Counted from the stretch's first letter, positions 24,772 through 34,671 are shown. The stretch: DNA of 64,000 nt from Ignavibacteria bacterium (GCA_016844745.1 JAERMQ010000004.1:96464-160463), one strand, 5' to 3'. The notes: a model not told the origin generated them from the sequence alone. Translations and numbers: made by a program.

Positions 24772-27700
24772 ATGAATGAATTAGCAAAGGATTTTGACAC
24801 TAAAATATTGAGAGAACTCGTAGAACGGTTCGGAAATAATATCGAAGCATATCATAGCTCCCGCTATGACGAACAAAACACAAGGAATGATTTTATTAAT
24901 AAATTTTTTAAGTTTTTAGGTTGGGATATTTATAACGACCTTGGACTGCCGGAAGATTTCCGCGATGTAATTCTGGAAGATAAGGTATATATAGAAGGAC
25001 ATTCCAAGGCTCCGGATTATGCCTTCAAATATGGAAAACAAAGATACTTCTTCGTAGAAGCAAAAAAGCCTTCGGTAAACATAAAAGAAGGTGGAGAGCA
25101 GGCATTTCAATTACGTAGATATGCTCACACTGCAGGACTTGCTCTGTCAATACTAACTAACTTCAGTGAATTTGCAGTTTATGATACAAGAATAAAACCA
25201 CAGCTCTCCGATAAACCCGGCACGGCACGAATATTTTACTGCACTTTCGATGAGTATGAAAAAAATTGGGAATTTATCGCCAGCTTGTTTTCTAAAAAAG
25301 CTGTAATGAATGATTCCTTAAAGAAATTTTCAGTTGAGAATAAAGCATTAAAAGGTACACAGCCTCTTGACAAAGGCATTCTTGAGATGATTGAAAAATG
25401 GAGAAGCCTGCTTGCTGAAAATATTGCTCTGAAAAATGATATTGATAAAATTTCTAACCTCAATGAGGCAGTACAGAAAATTATTGACAGAATCATTTTC
25501 CTGAGAATTGCCGAAGATAGGAACACTGAGATTTCATATTACCTGAAAACACTTTCGGAAAACAAAGATATTTATTCTATTCTTATAAAATACTTCCATA
25601 GCTCTAATAAGAAATATAACAGCGGATTATTCGCTGAAGTTGCATGGATAGATGAATTAGCTATTGATGATAAAGTATTAAAAGGTATCATCCTTGACCT
25701 TTATTATCCTAATCCTTATGAGTTTGCCGTTCTGCCAATTGAGATATTAGGGCAGATTTATGAGCAGTTCTTAGGGAAAACGATTACATTCAAACGGAAA
25801 ACAAAATTCGGACATTCCATTGAAGTTGAGGTAAAGCCGGAAGTACGTAAGGCAGGCGGCGTTTACTATACACCACAATATATAGTTGATTATATTGTAC
25901 AGAACACTATTGGGAAAAAAATCGAAAAAAAAGCTCCGAATCAAATTGAAAACCTTACTATATTAGACCCAGCTTGCGGTTCAGGGAGTTTTCTTGTTGG
26001 AACGTTTAAATATTTACTAAGTTTTCATCTCGATTATTATACGAACAAAAGCAGAATAATTAAAGCCCAAAAGGAAGGTAGAATCTATCTCGCAAAGGAA
26101 AAAACTTACAGGCTATCAATAAGGGAAAAAAGAAAGATACTCCTTAATAATATTTATGGTGTTGACATTGACCCGCAGGCAGTGGAGGTTACAAAGCTAT
26201 CATTGCTCTTAACGTTGATGGAAGGTGAAATTGTAGAAGCAAAAAGCGAATTATTCTTTAAAAAATCGAATGAAGCACTGCTTCCCGATTTAAAGAACAA
26301 TATCAAATGCGGCAACTCGCTGATTGGGACAGATTTTTATAAAAATAAGGAGATGGAGTTTTTCCCCGAAGAGGAAATGGAAAAAATCAATTGTTTTGAC
26401 TGGGAAGAAGAATTTCCTGAAATTTTCAAGGGAAAAAAAGAAAAGTATGACAAGGAATACTTTAGTAAGCATTTGAAAAAAGGCGTTGAATCTGCAAAAA
26501 AAGCTGTTGAGTATTCAAAAGATGCGTATCAATATACAAATACTGCTTATGAATATGCAAAGAAATTCGATTTAGTTAAAGAGTCGGAAGTGATGTATAA
26601 TGCGAATTATGGTGGATTTGATGTGGTGATTGGGAATCCGCCTTATTTAAATTTAACCAAAAATTCAATAGATGAAAATATTTTAGAATATTACAATTAT
26701 AAATTTCAATCGATTCATGGGGGTAGTTCAAAAAACCTTTTTCAATTATTTATAGAAAAGATTCTTCAATTCAAACCTAAAGCATTTTCGTTTATAGTGC
26801 CGGAAGCATTACTAACTACCTCAAGTAATCAATTAATTCGTAATCTCATGTTAATAAATAATTCTCTAATTTCATTAGCAATATTTGACCATTTTGTATT
26901 TGTTGATGCGACAATTGGTACTACTGTTTTTGTATTAAATGATAAAATTTCTACTAAAAATGTCACAGTGCATAAATTTACTTCAATTAATTCAAAAAAA
27001 ACAATATCAGAGATAAAAGAATTATCAAAGGAAGACTTAATAAATAATTGGGACGTTTCTTCTGAGAACAAAGATTACGATTTATTAAATAAAATTTCTG
27101 AGAAGAAAGTATTAATGAAAAGTATTGTTAATATGTTTAAAGGAATGGTTGTTGAAAATAGAAAAGAACATTTAAGGAATGAAAAAGCAAAAGATGAATT
27201 ACCTTTTCTTCTTGGAAATTCAATCATTGACAAATATTATTATGAATATAAATATTTTACAAATTATAATAAATTGAAAATAATTGGAGGAACCAGTGCC
27301 TTATATAAACACCAACATATACCAAGAATATTAATAAGAAGAACCGGCAATAAACTATGTGCAGTTCTATCTAATCAAATAGAATTAATTGAAAGTACAT
27401 TATATATTTTGATTTCTTCTAAAATTGATTTAAAATATTTAATTGGAATTTTGAATTCAAAGTTATTAAGTTTTTATTTAAATAAAAAACTTATCACAAA
27501 CAAACAAGGATTTCCCCAAATTTTAATGTGGCAATTGGATAAATTACCAATTCGAACCATCGACTTCTCCAACAAAACCGAAAAAGCTCAGCACACTCGC
27601 ATGGTCTCACTCGTTGAGCAAATGTTAGAAGCACAGAAAACAGCCCACAGCGACAAAAATATAGCCGAAAATGATAAGAAAATTATCAATCAGAGAATCA

Positions 27701-27786
27701 AAATATTAGACAAACAAATCGATACCCTTGTCTATGAGCTTTATGGACTGACTGAAGAGGAGATTAAGATTGTTGAAGGGGAATAA
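24772..27786 (+). CDS. Type IIG restriction-modification enzyme (Eco57I/TaqI-like single chain)
   Basis: This 1004-residue enzyme joins nuclease, methylase and specificity parts. The N-terminal domain has a PD-(D/E)xK site: PDY at 81-83 and EAK at 96-98. Methylase motif I is LDPACGSGSFLVG at about 397-409, GVDIDPQAVEV follows, and motif IV NPPY is at 622-625, as in N6-adenine methylases. From about 640 to 930 comes a TaqI-like target-recognition region, then a coiled-coil end ELYGLTEEEIKIVEG. The target site cannot be read. The C-terminal half is unusually A/T-rich compared with the motif region. A helicase-associated-domain gene starts 4 bases after the stop, so the two are cotranscribed. 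A repeat element sits just upstream, suggesting acquisition. Confidence 0.9.
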   Translation: MNELAKDFDTKILRELVERFGNNIEAYHSSRYDEQNTRNDFINKFFKFLGWDIYNDLGLPEDFRDVILEDKVYIEGHSKAPDYAFKYGKQRYFFVEAKKPSVNIKEGGEQAFQLRRYAHTAGLALSILTNFSEFAVYDTRIKPQLSDKPGTARIFYCTFDEYEKNWEFIASLFSKKAVMNDSLKKFSVENKALKGTQPLDKGILEMIEKWRSLLAENIALKNDIDKISNLNEAVQKIIDRIIFLRIAEDRNTEISYYLKTLSENKDIYSILIKYFHSSNKKYNSGLFAEVAWIDELAIDDKVLKGIILDLYYPNPYEFAVLPIEILGQIYEQFLGKTITFKRKTKFGHSIEVEVKPEVRKAGGVYYTPQYIVDYIVQNTIGKKIEKKAPNQIENLTILDPACGSGSFLVGTFKYLLSFHLDYYTNKSRIIKAQKEGRIYLAKEKTYRLSIREKRKILLNNIYGVDIDPQAVEVTKLSLLLTLMEGEIVEAKSELFFKKSNEALLPDLKNNIKCGNSLIGTDFYKNKEMEFFPEEEMEKINCFDWEEEFPEIFKGKKEKYDKEYFSKHLKKGVESAKKAVEYSKDAYQYTNTAYEYAKKFDLVKESEVMYNANYGGFDVVIGNPPYLNLTKNSIDENILEYYNYKFQSIHGGSSKNLFQLFIEKILQFKPKAFSFIVPEALLTTSSNQLIRNLMLINNSLISLAIFDHFVFVDATIGTTVFVLNDKISTKNVTVHKFTSINSKKTISEIKELSKEDLINNWDVSSENKDYDLLNKISEKKVLMKSIVNMFKGMVVENRKEHLRNEKAKDELPFLLGNSIIDKYYYEYKYFTNYNKLKIIGGTSALYKHQHIPRILIRRTGNKLCAVLSNQIELIESTLYILISSKIDLKYLIGILNSKLLSFYLNKKLITNKQGFPQILMWQLDKLPIRTIDFSNKTEKAQHTRMVSLVEQMLEAQKTAHSDKNIAENDKKIINQRIKILDKQIDTLVYELYGLTEEEIKIVEGE

Positions 27787-27789
27787 AAT

Positions 27790-28356
27790 ATGCCGATTTT
27801 TGATCAAAATTTTTACAATAACAAAGCTCCTAAAAATGATATATCACAAGAAAAATCAGATAAAATTTGGCTTAAAAATTATAATAGTTTAGTCAATTTT
27901 ATAAAAAAGTTCGGTCATCAAAAGTTTCCTGTCCAGAAAACAAGTCCGAATTATTGCGCTGAATTTAAGTTATTGAGTTCTTGGGCATACCTTCAAAGAA
28001 AGGAATACAAAATGGGAACTTTAGAAGATTGGAAATATGATTTATTAGTAAAAGTCAATTTCATTTTTAACCCGGATGATACATATTGGAATAACCGTTT
28101 TGAAGAATTAATTCAATTTAAAAAAGAATTTGGTCATTGTAATGTTCCTTATAGATATAAAAAAAATCCTGAATTAAGTTCATGGGTAAGTAACCAGAGA
28201 ACGTATTTTGCTAAACTTTCAGATGAAAGAATTAAAATGCTAAATGAAATTGGATTTAAATGGAAATTTATGTATAAGAAAAAGAATATAGAGTTTGATT
28301 GGCAAATTAAGGATGATTCAGATGAAACAGAATTTGAAGAAAATATAGTATATTAA
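27790..28356 (+). CDS. Stand-alone helicase-associated (HA) domain protein
   Basis: This 188-residue protein contains two similar blocks of about 65 residues, each with the pattern W..N...L..F...FGH..(F/V)P...LSSW...QR. They lie near residues 29-100 and 101-155 (KFGHQKFPVQ, EFGHCNVPYRYKKNPELSSW). These are helicase-associated domains, normally found in tandem at the end of superfamily II helicases and thought to bind nucleic acid. No helicase domain is present here. It starts 4 bases after the type IIG enzyme, so it may modulate that enzyme, help recognise DNA or act as a small defence partner. The C-terminus is acidic (DDSDETEFEEN). Confidence 0.75.
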   Translation: MPIFDQNFYNNKAPKNDISQEKSDKIWLKNYNSLVNFIKKFGHQKFPVQKTSPNYCAEFKLLSSWAYLQRKEYKMGTLEDWKYDLLVKVNFIFNPDDTYWNNRFEELIQFKKEFGHCNVPYRYKKNPELSSWVSNQRTYFAKLSDERIKMLNEIGFKWKFMYKKKNIEFDWQIKDDSDETEFEENIVY

Positions 28357-28438
28357 TTTCCCCAAAATTTTTTGGGAGTTATTATATTGCTTTGAATTAA
28401 ATGGATTAAGTGCTGAAGAAAATAAAGATTGTTGAGAA

Positions 28439-29230
28439 CTAAAATCCTTTGGAGATATATTTATTGTTGAATTTTTCCTGTTCATTGACGGGAAATGCGC
28501 CCAGAAGCCGGGAGCGAAGCAAAGTAGGATTTTCAGATAACAGCACACCACGCACTCCATCGTGCATCAAATCCATAAGCATCATTTCTTTGTTGTGCAG
28601 ATAGCGAAGTTTATCGCCAATAGGAAGCAGCACGAGATTTGCGAATGTAATACCCCACATCGTAGCTATAAAAGCAGATGCAATGTGCCGGATTAAAACG
28701 ACAGGTTCGCTGCCTGCAGCAGCAAAGGTTGAAATTAATCCCATAACTGTACCTATAATGCCCATAGTAGGAGAGTAGCCGCCCATCTTAACGAAAAGGT
28801 TGATATTTGAATTGTGCCGCTCGGAAACGAAATTTATTTCCGATTGTGCAATATTAGTTAATGTATCTGCATCGGAAACATCGATTGCAACACGGAATAA
28901 TTTTCTTAAGAAGGGATATTTGATTTTATCTAATTTCGGTTCAAGCGAGAGTATGCCGTCTTTCTTTGTAAGCTGTGCAAATTCTACAATAGAATCGATT
29001 ATTTCTTCGTAATTATATTTTACGGGAAAGAATGCTTTTTTCATTAAAGAAGGGATTTTCTTCATCTGCTCTGCTGAACTGCCTGCGAATCCAACGGCAA
29101 TTGTTCCACCGAAAACGATTAGCATAGGAGGGAACAGGAATAATGCACCGGGAGCGCCGCCTTCAATCAGGAATGCGCCGATAATCGAACCCAAACCGAG
29201 AATTATTCCAATTAATGTACCAGCTCGCAT
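28439..29230 (-). CDS. motA: Flagellar motor stator protein MotA
   Basis: MotA, with MotB, forms the ion-conducting stator of the flagellar motor. With the ATG at 29230 the protein has 263 residues and begins MRAGTLIGIILGLGSIIGA, the usual first membrane helix; an upstream TTG at 29260 has no better ribosome binding site. Four membrane helices are visible. The third holds the conserved proline in GGYSPTMGIIGTVMGLI. The cytoplasmic loop between helices 2 and 3 carries the charged residues that contact FliG. motB is normally next downstream, but here the convergent HA-domain gene lies there (82 bases between stops), so motB is elsewhere or lost. Confidence 0.92.
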   Translation of the reverse strand: MRAGTLIGIILGLGSIIGAFLIEGGAPGALFLFPPMLIVFGGTIAVGFAGSSAEQMKKIPSLMKKAFFPVKYNYEEIIDSIVEFAQLTKKDGILSLEPKLDKIKYPFLRKLFRVAIDVSDADTLTNIAQSEINFVSERHNSNINLFVKMGGYSPTMGIIGTVMGLISTFAAAGSEPVVLIRHIASAFIATMWGITFANLVLLPIGDKLRYLHNKEMMLMDLMHDGVRGVLLSENPTLLRSRLLGAFPVNEQEKFNNKYISKGF

Positions 29231-29587
29231 AGTCTTAATCTTTTTTGGTCTTTCCTTCAATCGAGATTGTGTGATAATTCAAGAAGAATGTCATTCTGAG
29301 CGAAGCGAAGAATCCGGAACCCGCATTGGGAGTGGATTCTTAAACAGGTATCAAATGACAAAATTTTCTGTTCACAATTTAAATGACTAATAAATTCGAC
29401 AATTATAATGTAAGGTAATCTATTAATTTTAACAAAGAAAAACCCCCTAACCCCCTTTGAAAAAGGGGGAATTTATTATTCCCCCTTTTTCAAAGGGGGT
29501 TAGGGGGTTTTTCTTGAATTTGTTAACAATTATTTTAAGTAAACAATAACAATTTTTTAAGTTACAATATAATGAAATCTATACAAA
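29231..29587. other. Intergenic region upstream of motA and downstream of flgL, with two repeat families
   Basis: It contains a single TCATTCTGAGCGAAGCGAAGA-type copy at 29279-29316 and a G/C-block inverted repeat at 29435-29515. The flgL stop and the motA start bound it, so flgL transcription may read into motA unless the hairpin stops it. Confidence 0.7.
29435..29515. repeat. G/C-block inverted repeat, copy 2
   Basis: Long near-perfect arms (AAGAAAAACCCCCTAACCCC and its complement, continuing through CTTTGAAAAAGGGGG) are joined by an AATTTATTATT centre. It belongs to the same family as 32524-32605 and 48249-48343. A T-run at one end could let it terminate transcription in either direction. 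Confidence 0.85.
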
Positions 29588-30583
29588 TTACTTCAGAAAA
29601 TCAAATAATGAGTTTTGCAGAAGGCGGGCGCCAACCTGCAAAGAATATTGAAGGGCTAATTCTTCTTTCCTAAGGTTAATCGTCGCTTTTGCGACGTCCG
29701 TATCGTTTTTAGTTGAGCGCATAGCTTCCAGATTTGTCAATTCATTTTGCATCTGGTCGCGTATTGATTCAAAGCGGTTTATTTTTGAACCAAACTGAGC
29801 AGAAACACTTGTTATGTTGTCATAGAATTCGCCTAATCTTTTTTGCAATGTATTTATTTTACCGAATTCTTCCTTGCTCAATGGGGAAGTAGTTATTCTT
29901 ACTTCACCTTTTGGATTAAACTCGAGGATATTATAAAGTTCAACTAATGTTTCCAATGCTTCTTTACCGTCCTTTCCGAAAATCTGGTCGGCTTTGACAT
30001 TAATTACTTCGGTGGTTTGCTTATCCTTTTGAATCTCCCGGTCCTTAAAATTCCCTTTAAATGTTACTTGTAAGCCGGATGGATTGGTTGCAGTGGCTGT
30101 GCCTTGAAAAATCTCAAAAGGCATATCATTCTGGAAAACTCCGTTTTTATCTAATGTATTGGGTGTTGATTTAGTCCCGGAAAATAAAAAATGTCCATTA
30201 AAATCCAGATTAGCAGCCTTGATCAAGTCATCAATCAAACCTTTGACATGTTGGGCAATACTCGAGAGTGCCGAGTGATTACTAATATTTAAAGCATCGA
30301 TATTAACCTCCCTGATGTTTTGAATTTTGTCACCAAGCACTCCAAGCTGTTCGCTGGCAACATATAGTTCACCTAATGAATCTTCCACATTAGATTTGAA
30401 TTGAGTAGTTTGGTCAATCTGGGAAGTAAGCATTTTGATAATTGATAAATTTTGGGGATTATCTGCAAGTGCAACAATCTGTTTGCCCGAACTGATTCTT
30501 AAATCCTCTTTGAACCTTCGGTCCTGTATGCCTTCGAGATTTGTTTCAAAGGGTATATACAAAGATTGATTAGTTATACGCAT
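29588..30583 (-). CDS. flgL: Flagellar hook-associated protein 3 (hook-filament junction)
   Basis: This 331-residue protein of the flagellin superfamily begins MRITNQSLYIPF, with the conserved coiled region RFKEDLRISSGKQIVALADNP that matches the D0/D1 N-domain. It ends with the matching C-terminal helix (KEELALQYSLQVGARLLQNSLFDFL). The middle FSGT block is typical of FlgL. It forms the second junction ring between hook and filament. It starts 4 bases after flgK on the same strand. Confidence 0.92.
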   Translation of the reverse strand: MRITNQSLYIPFETNLEGIQDRRFKEDLRISSGKQIVALADNPQNLSIIKMLTSQIDQTTQFKSNVEDSLGELYVASEQLGVLGDKIQNIREVNIDALNISNHSALSSIAQHVKGLIDDLIKAANLDFNGHFLFSGTKSTPNTLDKNGVFQNDMPFEIFQGTATATNPSGLQVTFKGNFKDREIQKDKQTTEVINVKADQIFGKDGKEALETLVELYNILEFNPKGEVRITTSPLSKEEFGKINTLQKRLGEFYDNITSVSAQFGSKINRFESIRDQMQNELTNLEAMRSTKNDTDVAKATINLRKEELALQYSLQVGARLLQNSLFDFLK

Positions 30584-30587
30584 ATTT

Positions 30588-32027
30588 TTATCTTCCGAGA
30601 TTGATTATAGTACCGAGAATATCGTTTGTAATGCTTATGACTCTTGAAGAAGCTTCGAATGCCTTCTGAAATTTTACAATATTAATCGCTTCTTCGTCGA
30701 GGTTTACTCCAATTGTGGATTGGCGTTGCGATTCCAATTGGTCGGCAACCATTCTTGTTGTAGAAGTTGCGCTTTGCGCTTCCTGGCTCATAGTGCCAAT
30801 TTTTCCGATAAATGCAGCATAAAACTCCGAAGGTGTGCCGCCATCAATAAATACCGGGTCGCTCGCGAGTCTTGCTATTTGAAGCGCTATTTTATTATTA
30901 CCACCTTCTTTTGGAGAATCAGAGAATGGAATATTGCGTGGTTTTCCCTTTATATCTTTTGAAACCGCAATATTAGCAGCACTAGCTTTGCCTACCGAAG
31001 GTTCAAAAATGGCTCGTGCCGGAGAATTAGTGCTTGTATCATCCAATCCGAAGCCGTTTAAACTAATTGCATTAACCTTTTGAACGATTGCATTAGCCAG
31101 GTCATTTAATTTTTGTATAGGGGAATATTCACCGCTTAAATCATTCTCATCCAATGTAATATTATAATGCTTCAAATTACTTGTTATTTCACCTGCCTGG
31201 GGATTTAGAACAGTTTTCATACTCTTGGAATCGGTTTTAATTATTTCCAACGTTCTCTCACCGGTTTCAGTATCGATTTTTTCCTGCAGTCCTAACTCGC
31301 TATATACTGGTCCGGTTATAATATTAATACCGTTGATATAAACATTTACGGAACCATTTTCACCGGTTCCAATGGTAGTATTCATCAACTTTGATAATTC
31401 TTCCAGGAGTTTCTCCCTTTCATCCACCATGGTTTGCCCTGGTACACTGCCTTCGGTATAAGACTGAGCTATACTTTTATTCAGCCCTGCAATTTGTTTA
31501 ATTAGTGTATTAGCCTGCTTTGTTGAATTATTGAGAGAATTGTTCGTATCGCGCCTTATATCTGAAAATTTCTGTGATAAGTTATGGAATCTGTCAACAA
31601 GGGTTTGTGTTACTCCCAATAGATGCTCCCTCATTCCAATATTTTCCGGTTGAGTGGACGCTTCGTTAAAAGCATTGAAAAATTGATTTACCAACTTAGC
31701 AACATCCAAGTCCGAAGGCTCTGCAAGCGAAGTTTCAATTTTGTGCAGAATTTCCTGGTCAGCATCATAACCTGATTTGCGGGATAATGTCGAGCGAATT
31801 TCATTATCAAAGAAATCCTCCCGGAATGACCTGAGTTTATCAGCCATTACTCCCGTGCCCATAAAACCATTATTGGTATGAAGCGGGTCGCTCTGGATGA
31901 GGGAAGTCATTCGACGCGAATATCCGGGTGTGTTGACGTTCGCAATGTTATTCGAAGTCACATCTAATCCGAATTGTGATGCAAGCAGACCGCGCTTGCC
32001 TATTTCCAATGAATTAAAATTTCCCAT
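30588..32027 (-). CDS. flgK: Flagellar hook-associated protein 1
   Basis: This 479-residue protein has the axial-family N-terminus: LEIGKRGLLASQFGLDVTSNNIANVNTPGYSRR, containing the ANVNTPGYSR signature. The C-terminal helix EEAINIVKFQKAFEASSRVISITNDILGTI is the usual D0 partner. It forms the first hook-filament junction ring. It lies between an FlgN-like chaperone gene (stop 1 base from its start) and flgL, matching the typical flgN-flgK-flgL order. Confidence 0.95.
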   Translation of the reverse strand: MGNFNSLEIGKRGLLASQFGLDVTSNNIANVNTPGYSRRMTSLIQSDPLHTNNGFMGTGVMADKLRSFREDFFDNEIRSTLSRKSGYDADQEILHKIETSLAEPSDLDVAKLVNQFFNAFNEASTQPENIGMREHLLGVTQTLVDRFHNLSQKFSDIRRDTNNSLNNSTKQANTLIKQIAGLNKSIAQSYTEGSVPGQTMVDEREKLLEELSKLMNTTIGTGENGSVNVYINGINIITGPVYSELGLQEKIDTETGERTLEIIKTDSKSMKTVLNPQAGEITSNLKHYNITLDENDLSGEYSPIQKLNDLANAIVQKVNAISLNGFGLDDTSTNSPARAIFEPSVGKASAANIAVSKDIKGKPRNIPFSDSPKEGGNNKIALQIARLASDPVFIDGGTPSEFYAAFIGKIGTMSQEAQSATSTTRMVADQLESQRQSTIGVNLDEEAINIVKFQKAFEASSRVISITNDILGTIINLGR

Positions 32028-32028
32028 A

Positions 32029-32466
32029 TCAAATTGTTACATTACAAACCACATTCCTGCCATTTGAGAAGGCAGTTATTATTTGTGTTACTGTGCGACT
32101 GGCACGATATACCAGCACACGATTCGTAGAATTAATTTCACGGATTTGCGCGAACATTTTACTTAATTCCTTACGCAGGAATCTTATTTTCAGGACATCT
32201 TCACCTTTGAAATGATGCTCCAATGATGATAAACGTAAAGAATGTGCATCTTTTCTGTTAATACCTAACCAGGCAATTAAAAACCTTATCCGGCCATCTT
32301 CTGCATCCTTCAATGTGATTGCAGCTCTTTCCTGGAGTTCGGTAATTTTTTCCAGACGATTCATATCGAATTTGACTAATGCCTTTTGCTGTTCTTCTGC
32401 AAGTCGGATTAGTTCTGCTAATACTTCCTTCTCGTAAATCAGGAATTTCAATAATTTTTCTGTCAT
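32029..32466 (-). CDS. FlgN-like flagellar export chaperone
   Basis: This 145-residue, mostly helical protein begins with a Leu-, Lys- and Glu-rich segment (LLKFLIYEKEVLAELIRLAEEQQKAL), as FlgN proteins do. FlgN delivers FlgK and FlgL to the export gate. Its position immediately before flgK (1 base between the flgK start and this stop) supports this. Sequence identity to FlgN cannot be shown here, so the call relies on size, coiled-coil nature and context. Confidence 0.7.
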   Translation of the reverse strand: MTEKLLKFLIYEKEVLAELIRLAEEQQKALVKFDMNRLEKITELQERAAITLKDAEDGRIRFLIAWLGINRKDAHSLRLSSLEHHFKGEDVLKIRFLRKELSKMFAQIREINSTNRVLVYRASRTVTQIITAFSNGRNVVCNVTI

Positions 32467-32523
32467 ATTACACCGTTTTTTATATATTTATCGGTTATTT
32501 TTAAATTAATTTTAATTTTTAAA

Positions 32524-32605
32524 AAAGAGAAACCCCCTTACCCCCTTTGAAAAAGGGGGAATTAAATTTCCCCCTTTTTCAAAGGGGGCAAGGGGGTTTC
32601 TCTTT
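32524..32605. repeat. G/C-block inverted repeat, copy 3
   Basis: Arms AAAGAGAAACCCCCTTACCC...CTTTGAAAAAGGGGGA and the near-perfect complement form a long hairpin between flgJ and the FlgN-like gene, splitting the flagellar operon. Confidence 0.85.
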
Positions 32606-32656
32606 ATGCTTTTCATAATCAATTACTACTGTTATTCAAATGAAATAATTTTTAAT

Positions 32657-33529
32657 TTATACTGAGCCATGGCTAAACAAATCATTAAATTTTTTCACTC
32701 TGTGCACATAAGCCTGTGTTTCGGGAAATGGCGGCACTCCACCGTATTTCTGAACATTGCCGGGTCCTGCATTATAAGCGGCTAAAGCTAATTCCGTATC
32801 GCCGTCGAAATTGTCCAACATCTTCTTTATATATTGTGCCCCTCCGAAAATATTTTCCTTTGGGTCGAATGAATTCTTTACTCCGAGTTCTGCAGCGGTG
32901 GAATCCATCAATTGCATCAATCCTTTGGCGCCTGCATTTGAACGCGCATCAGGACGACCTGCCGATTCCGCCGATATTATCGCTTTTATTAAATTTTCAG
33001 GTACACCGTATTGACTGGATGCCTGTGAAATTATACTATCGAATTCCCTGAATCTGCCGTTCATTTTTTCGATAAAATTACCCGATACCGGTTGGCTTTC
33101 CTTGTTGTTTTTCGGAGTTGCCAATGGTACAACATTTCCGGTTTTGGAATGTATTAAATCCGGGACCGCTTCACTTGTAATACCACCTAATTTATCGCCT
33201 GTCATGTTCTGATAGAAAGTTTCGGCAATACCAATACCCTTGCCAACGCGCGAAACATGGTCGCTGAGCATCATATCCATCATTCCCTGCAAAGTATCTC
33301 CGCCAAAGCTGTCTTTATCATCCTTTTTTTCCTCAAGCATTGCCTGACGCATTTCTTTCAGCATCATGTAAACGAACATCGATTCGAATCCTCGTGCAGC
33401 TTTCTCGAATCCTGCTTTTTCTTCCTTATTCAGGTTCTTCTTCTTAGCATCCCTCAAAGAAGTAATGGTATCCATCTTGCCTTTGAGCAGTGAATCGCCG
33501 ATCGATTGAGTATATACAGGAATATCCAT
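32657..33529 (-). CDS. flgJ: FlgJ-type rod-binding protein fused to a lytic transglycosylase
   Basis: This 290-residue protein has two parts. Residues 35-110 form the rod-binding domain (RGFESMFVYMMLKEMR, then GGDTLQGMMDMMLSDH). Residues 163-285 form a soluble-lytic-transglycosylase (SLT) domain with catalytic E188-S189 (ISAESAG), GLMQLM at 203-208 and AYNAGPGNV at 251-259. It would open peptidoglycan for the rod. In E. coli FlgJ the second domain is a glucosaminidase; here it is of SLT type. It lies 14 bases after flgI in the operon. Confidence 0.9.
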   Translation of the reverse strand: MDIPVYTQSIGDSLLKGKMDTITSLRDAKKKNLNKEEKAGFEKAARGFESMFVYMMLKEMRQAMLEEKKDDKDSFGGDTLQGMMDMMLSDHVSRVGKGIGIAETFYQNMTGDKLGGITSEAVPDLIHSKTGNVVPLATPKNNKESQPVSGNFIEKMNGRFREFDSIISQASSQYGVPENLIKAIISAESAGRPDARSNAGAKGLMQLMDSTAAELGVKNSFDPKENIFGGAQYIKKMLDNFDGDTELALAAYNAGPGNVQKYGGVPPFPETQAYVHRVKKFNDLFSHGSV

Positions 33530-33543
33530 ATTACAAAAAATAT

Positions 33544-34671
33544 TTATTGAATAATTAATTCACCCTGCAGCGAGCCGGATTCTTTCAATGCCTGAAATAT
33601 AGCAATCAGGTCGCGTGGTTTTACATTTAATAAATTGAGTGCAGTCGTTATACTTTGTACTGTCGGATTCTGAACTTGTAACCCAACTGCTTTATTTGTT
33701 TCTTCATTAGTTTGAATCGTTGCCGTTTCCGCCGGTCTCGGCGGACGTATTGTAAACGGCGCCGGCTGCGGAACCACAACCTGCTTCTGAATCGATATTT
33801 CTAATCCTCCGTGAGCTATAACGGCAGGTAATAATTGGACATTTCCACCAACTACTATTGTTCCTGTGCGCTCGTTTATAACAACTCTTGCAACAGGGTC
33901 ACTTTGTACTACCAGGATTTCAATTGCTGCAATCATGTCTGTAATCTGGCCTGGAGTTAATCCCGCCGGAATAGCAACAACAATTGCGGATGCATCGATT
34001 GCAGTAGCAGCATTTGCCAAATTTGGTACAGTATTGATAATCTTTGCTACATTGGATGCTGTAGTGAAATCCGGGTCACGTAAGATAACACGTAATTGCT
34101 GATTCTGAACGAACTGGGCATCTATATCTTTTTCGAGAATTAATCCATTAGGTACCCTACCTGCTGTGACGAAATTCCTGCCTAAACGGGAACCCATCGA
34201 TTGAAAATCATATCCGCCTACGGAAACTCCGCCTTGTGCCATTCCGACTACATCGCCGTCGGAAGTGGATACAGGACTCATTAGCAATATACCACCCTGA
34301 AGAGAGGTTGCATCCCCGATTGAAGATACCTGGACATCGACCTTAGAACCTCTTTTCATTGTTGTCGGGATTGTAGTTGTAACCATAACGGCGGCAACAT
34401 TCCTTGTCCTCGGATTTTGTGTTGGGATTGTTACGCCGAATCTCTTTAACATATTCGATACGGATTGCACTGTGAAGGTTGACTGTTGATTGTCTCCCGT
34501 TTGATTAAGACCCGTTACCAAGCCGTAACCGATTACCTGGGTGCCGGTCATTCCTTCGATTGTGGCGATATCCTTTATTCTTGCAGCGTATAAATCCGTG
34601 GCAAAAACAAAAATTACCGGCAGTAATGCCAGCGCTAAAATTGAATTTTTATATTGAATATTTAATCTCAT
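33544..34671 (-). CDS. flgI: Flagellar P-ring protein
   Basis: This 375-residue protein has a signal peptide (LALALLPVIFVFATDLYA). The mature start ARIKDIATIEGMTGTQVIGYGLVTGLNQTGD matches FlgI, as do RNVAAVMVTTTIP and the end LLNVKPRDLIAIFQALKESGSLQGELIIQ. It forms the periplasmic bushing around the rod. It lies between flgH and flgJ. Confidence 0.95.
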   Translation of the reverse strand: MRLNIQYKNSILALALLPVIFVFATDLYAARIKDIATIEGMTGTQVIGYGLVTGLNQTGDNQQSTFTVQSVSNMLKRFGVTIPTQNPRTRNVAAVMVTTTIPTTMKRGSKVDVQVSSIGDATSLQGGILLMSPVSTSDGDVVGMAQGGVSVGGYDFQSMGSRLGRNFVTAGRVPNGLILEKDIDAQFVQNQQLRVILRDPDFTTASNVAKIINTVPNLANAATAIDASAIVVAIPAGLTPGQITDMIAAIEILVVQSDPVARVVINERTGTIVVGGNVQLLPAVIAHGGLEISIQKQVVVPQPAPFTIRPPRPAETATIQTNEETNKAVGLQVQNPTVQSITTALNLLNVKPRDLIAIFQALKESGSLQGELIIQ

